From: Bacteroidaceae bacterium
GTDB lineage: Bacteria; Bacteroidota; Bacteroidia; Bacteroidales; Bacteroidaceae
Length of the DNA: 43,299 bases
Direction of reading: 5' to 3'
Assembly (NCBI GenBank): GCA_017650085.1
Contig: JAGCFN010000034.1
Coordinates: forward strand, 1 to 43,299
In this document: positions 40,442-43,299 of the stretch, in pieces
Position numbering within the stretch: the first letter of the stretch is position 1
Layout: each line of letters begins with the position of its first letter
Program-made: the position numbers and the translations under genes
Notes under the pieces: model-generated
What the model was told of the DNA's origin: nothing
The model's input: the letters and a program-made list of their open reading frames with translations, nothing else
The model's database searches: none

Positions 40442-43299
40442 ATGAAAAAGTTTCTTGCTTTCCTGCTGCTCTCCATGCCGATGATTGCCCTCGCACAGCG
40501 CTACACAGACCGCTTGGACCGCGGACTTGTGGCCATGAAGGCGAATGGAGGCATCTTCTTGAGTTGGCGCATCACGGCCGAGGAGTACTATGATGTGACT
40601 TATAACGTTTATCGCGACGGACAGAAGCTGAATGACGTTCCACTCAGCGTCTCGAATTATCAGGATACGAGTGGTACGACAGACAACCAGTACACCATAC
40701 GTGCCATCATCAACGGCGAGGAACAGGCCGACTGTAATCCTGCCACGCCTTGGAGTACGAGCTACAAGGAAATCACGCTGAAGCACGAAGGCATCAAGAG
40801 CAGCCTCGTTCCTAATGATGCCACATGTGCTGATATGGATGGCGACGGAGAACTGGAAATCCTGATGAAGTTTGACAACCAGAGCGAGATAGAGCAGTCT
40901 TATCCCAAGAACGGACCTAAGATAGACGGCGTGGATACAAGGGAATACTCCATCATCGAGTGCCTGAAGCAGGACGGCACACGCCTTTGGTGGGTGAATT
41001 GCGGGCCGAATATGGGAGATTTCCAGAACAACGAGCAGAACATCATTGCATACGATTGGGACGAAGACGGACGAGCTGAGGCTGTGATGCGAGCTGCCGA
41101 TGGTACCGTTATTCACATGTCCGACGGCTCGACCTATACTGTAGGCGATTCTACAAAGAATGTGCGCCCTGCTACAGGTGGAGGTACCAACTGGTTTGTC
41201 ACTACTGACGGGGAATACCTCCTTTACATGGACGGACTGACAGGACAACCCTATCAATGCATTCCCTATCCTCTGAAGCGCTTGGAATCGAATGAAACTG
41301 ACCTGAATCGTGCTTGGGGCGATGGTTACGGACATCGCGCGTCGAAGCATTTCTTTGGCGCTCCATACTTCGACGGACAGCATCCCAGCCTCTTCCTGGC
41401 TCGTGGCATCTATACCCGACACAAGATGATTGCCTACGACATCAATCCCACTACCCACCGACTGACTGAGCGTTGGCGTTGGACATGCAATACCGACGGT
41501 CCGTGGAAAGGGCAGGGCTACCACAATTATTGCGTGGCAGATGTCGATTGGGACGGTCGCGACGAGATTGTCTTCGGTTCGATGGTCATTGATGATAATG
41601 GCAAAGGGCTCTCTACGACAGGCTTTGGACACGGAGATGCTGAGCATGTGGGCGACTTGGACCCCTATCGTCATGGTCATGAGGTATTCGCCTGTATGGA
41701 GGACAACCCTGGCACGAACTATCGGGATGCCACCACCTCGAAGGTTTTCTATCGCTACACAGCCGCGAGGGATGTGGGGCGCTGCATGGCAGGCAACTTC
41801 ACCAACAGTTTCCCTGGCTCTCTCTGCACACCTACAGACATAGGTCCCATCAGCACCGTTACTGCCGGAGCTATAAGCGGACTGGGCGATACGGGTGTGA
41901 ACCAGAACTTCCGCATCTATTGGGATGGTGACCTCTGCGAAGAAAGCTTCAACTATGTGGATGGCAAGAATACAGCAGGATGCATCGCCAAGTATGGCTC
42001 GTGGAATCCCATCTACACCTGCGCAGGCTCCCTGACCAATAACGACACGAAGGGAACACCCTGCTTCCAAGGCGACATCCTTGGCGATTGGCGCGAGGAA
42101 ATCATCATGCGTACTGCAAATGGCAACATCCGCATTTACTCTACGCCTACTGCAACGAAATGGCGCAACTATACCCTTTGGCACGACCATCAGTACCGTA
42201 ACGCTATGGTATGGCAAATGTGTGGATACAACCAGCCACCTCGTCCCAGCTATTTCCTTGGTGAACTGGAGGGCATCACCATTGCTCCACCTCCTCTCAC
42301 CACTTCAGGACGCGTTTCCATGGAAGATGGTTCTGCCATCGATGCCAGTCAGGACGGAAAGCATGTGCTGGTCTCCGGTTATGCGGACATGAACATAAGC
42401 ATAGCCGACAATCCGCAGCCAGCCGTACTTACCTTCAATGTGCCTTCGTGGGTGCAGGGAACGGCTGCCAGCGAATGTGCCTCCCAGAATACGGCGATTA
42501 ACTATACCTATTATACTTGCAACGTGACGGGTGGTGGCATCAGCGGCAATGGCCGTTTGGTGAAGCAAGGTGACGGTATGCTCATCCTGCCCAAGGCCGA
42601 CTTTACCCACACAGGCGAGACGAACGTATGGGGCGGCACATTGCGCTTTGACGGACGCTTGACGGCCAGCCCCCTGTGGTTGAATCGCTTCACACGCTTA
42701 GAGAGCAATGGCGGCGTGTTCCGCACCATAACTGCTACCTACGGTTCGTCCATCGTGCCTGGCGGCAAAGATTGTTCAGGTACAGTCACAGCCGATTCCA
42801 TATTGCTTGGTTTCGGCTCGCGTCTCGTCCATGACCTCTTTGGCGAAGGGCAATGCAGCGACACCATCCGAACCCGTGCCCTCTTCGTAGAACGCAAGAC
42901 AGGCACAGCTTGGACGAAGGGCGGTCCTCAGTACTTGATGCCGGTCATCGAGTTGAAGGGACATCCTGCAGAGGGACAGACGTCCATGCCTGCAGGCAAA
43001 TACATTATAGCAGAGATGGAAAGCTTCTATGGCTCTGTTGATGATATCATCGTCGAGGGGATGGAGACAGCGAAGAAGCAGCTCTATGTTGAAGACGGGA
43101 AGCTGGTTCTGGAGATTGTTGGGCTGCGTGATGCCGCTACGGTAATGTGGATGGGGAACAGTAGCAGTGCTTGGGACGAAGCAGAAACCGACAATTTTCT
43201 CCTCAACGGTGAGAGCACCCCTTTTGTGGCAGGCGACCATGTGGTGTTCAACGATGAGGCCCAGACGAAGTCTGTAAACATCGCGGACAACGTCTATCC
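40442..43299 (+). CDS. PL11 rhamnogalacturonan lyase, C-terminus beyond window
   Basis: This secreted lyase cleaves the rhamnogalacturonan I backbone of pectin by beta-elimination. The frame stays open for 952 codons to the window end. It begins with a signal peptide ('KKFLAFLLLSMPMIALAQ'), then 'RGLVAMKANGGIFLSWR' and the PL11 beta-propeller to about residue 615. Marks are calcium-site repeats such as 'ADMDGDGELEI', 'YDWDEDGRAEAVM' and 'ADVDWDGRDEIVFG', plus 'GDILGDWREEIIMR' and 'NQPPRPSYFLG'. After residue 620 come repeats like the autotransporter-associated beta-strand type ('GGGISGNGRLVKQGDGMLIL', 'GETNVWGGTLRFDG', 'VMWMGNSSSAWD'), unusual for a plain PL11. The end is missing only because the window stops. 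Confidence 0.93.
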   Translation, partial: MKKFLAFLLLSMPMIALAQRYTDRLDRGLVAMKANGGIFLSWRITAEEYYDVTYNVYRDGQKLNDVPLSVSNYQDTSGTTDNQYTIRAIINGEEQADCNPATPWSTSYKEITLKHEGIKSSLVPNDATCADMDGDGELEILMKFDNQSEIEQSYPKNGPKIDGVDTREYSIIECLKQDGTRLWWVNCGPNMGDFQNNEQNIIAYDWDEDGRAEAVMRAADGTVIHMSDGSTYTVGDSTKNVRPATGGGTNWFVTTDGEYLLYMDGLTGQPYQCIPYPLKRLESNETDLNRAWGDGYGHRASKHFFGAPYFDGQHPSLFLARGIYTRHKMIAYDINPTTHRLTERWRWTCNTDGPWKGQGYHNYCVADVDWDGRDEIVFGSMVIDDNGKGLSTTGFGHGDAEHVGDLDPYRHGHEVFACMEDNPGTNYRDATTSKVFYRYTAARDVGRCMAGNFTNSFPGSLCTPTDIGPISTVTAGAISGLGDTGVNQNFRIYWDGDLCEESFNYVDGKNTAGCIAKYGSWNPIYTCAGSLTNNDTKGTPCFQGDILGDWREEIIMRTANGNIRIYSTPTATKWRNYTLWHDHQYRNAMVWQMCGYNQPPRPSYFLGELEGITIAPPPLTTSGRVSMEDGSAIDASQDGKHVLVSGYADMNISIADNPQPAVLTFNVPSWVQGTAASECASQNTAINYTYYTCNVTGGGISGNGRLVKQGDGMLILPKADFTHTGETNVWGGTLRFDGRLTASPLWLNRFTRLESNGGVFRTITATYGSSIVPGGKDCSGTVTADSILLGFGSRLVHDLFGEGQCSDTIRTRALFVERKTGTAWTKGGPQYLMPVIELKGHPAEGQTSMPAGKYIIAEMESFYGSVDDIIVEGMETAKKQLYVEDGKLVLEIVGLRDAATVMWMGNSSSAWDEAETDNFLLNGESTPFVAGDHVVFNDEAQTKSVNIADNVY

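Noticed and set aside
40352..42217. Long minus-strand open frame of 621 codons
   Set aside because: It is the antisense shadow of the PL11 lyase gene. The plus frame has a promoter, signal peptide and family motifs, and simply runs off the window end.

Overview
The window looks like a chromosomal segment of a Bacteroidales bacterium, most likely Prevotella-like. Four things point there. Promoters fit the Bacteroidetes pattern TTTG, 19-20 bp, TAnnTTTG. NigD-like, BspA-like and M56/TonB-plug proteins are present. Several exported proteins end in a tail of the form 'YNLxGQR...GIYIxxGKK'. The gene order PASTA protein - rluD - ddl and serC - serA - DUF1015 is typical of the group. No species can be assigned from the sequence alone.

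Layout. 1-5908: a three-gene RND efflux operon on the minus strand (fusion protein, pump, outer-membrane factor). 5909-6742: a decayed mobile-element-like patch with a 25-bp perfect inverted repeat and a DUF3987 gene truncated at its Walker A motif. 6982-8622: a small exported cohesin-like protein, elongation factor P (minus) and ribosomal protein L34. 8726-13207: PASTA protein, rluD, ddl, an acyltransferase and a NigD-like lipoprotein in one tightly packed operon. 13473-19797: a SHOCT-like protein, mnmA, a MalY-type aminotransferase and a giant CotH-kinase surface protein. 20023-24123: tRNA-Pro, then serC - serA - DUF1015 - IMPACT. 24398-26404: a BlaR1/BlaI pair with two visible operator dyads. 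26673-32735: metallo-beta-lactamase-fold hydrolase, flavodoxin-like reductase, exported esterase, GH18 enzyme and M3 peptidase. 32812-35768: an AT-rich patch with a 56-residue peptide, a BspA-like repeat protein and an unrecognised helix-hairpin-helix protein. 35936-38252: a small putative DNA-binding protein plus a membrane Ser/Thr kinase. 38610-43299: GH29 alpha-L-fucosidase (minus) and a PL11 rhamnogalacturonan lyase cut by the window edge.

The signal not explained by genes is a family of six intergenic arrays (135-200, 6017-6104, 13263-13416, 19821-19930, 24201-24288, 38482-38569). Each is made of 3 to 7 head-to-tail units of exactly 22 bp. All share a core close to GCCAACGTCACAC followed by a variable tail (TAGTAAA, GTGAAGTT or GTTAAGTT type) that tends to be uniform within an array. 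There are no unique spacers, so they are not CRISPR. A second unexplained class is two structured inverted-repeat elements of about 150-160 bp (6290-6440 and 38253-38410) with the same nested layout but unrelated sequence.

Functionally the window mixes housekeeping (translation, serine synthesis, peptidoglycan precursor, tRNA modification), drug or bile export, beta-lactam-type sensing, and secreted enzymes for chitin-like, fucosylated and pectic glycans, as expected of a gut or oral glycan degrader.
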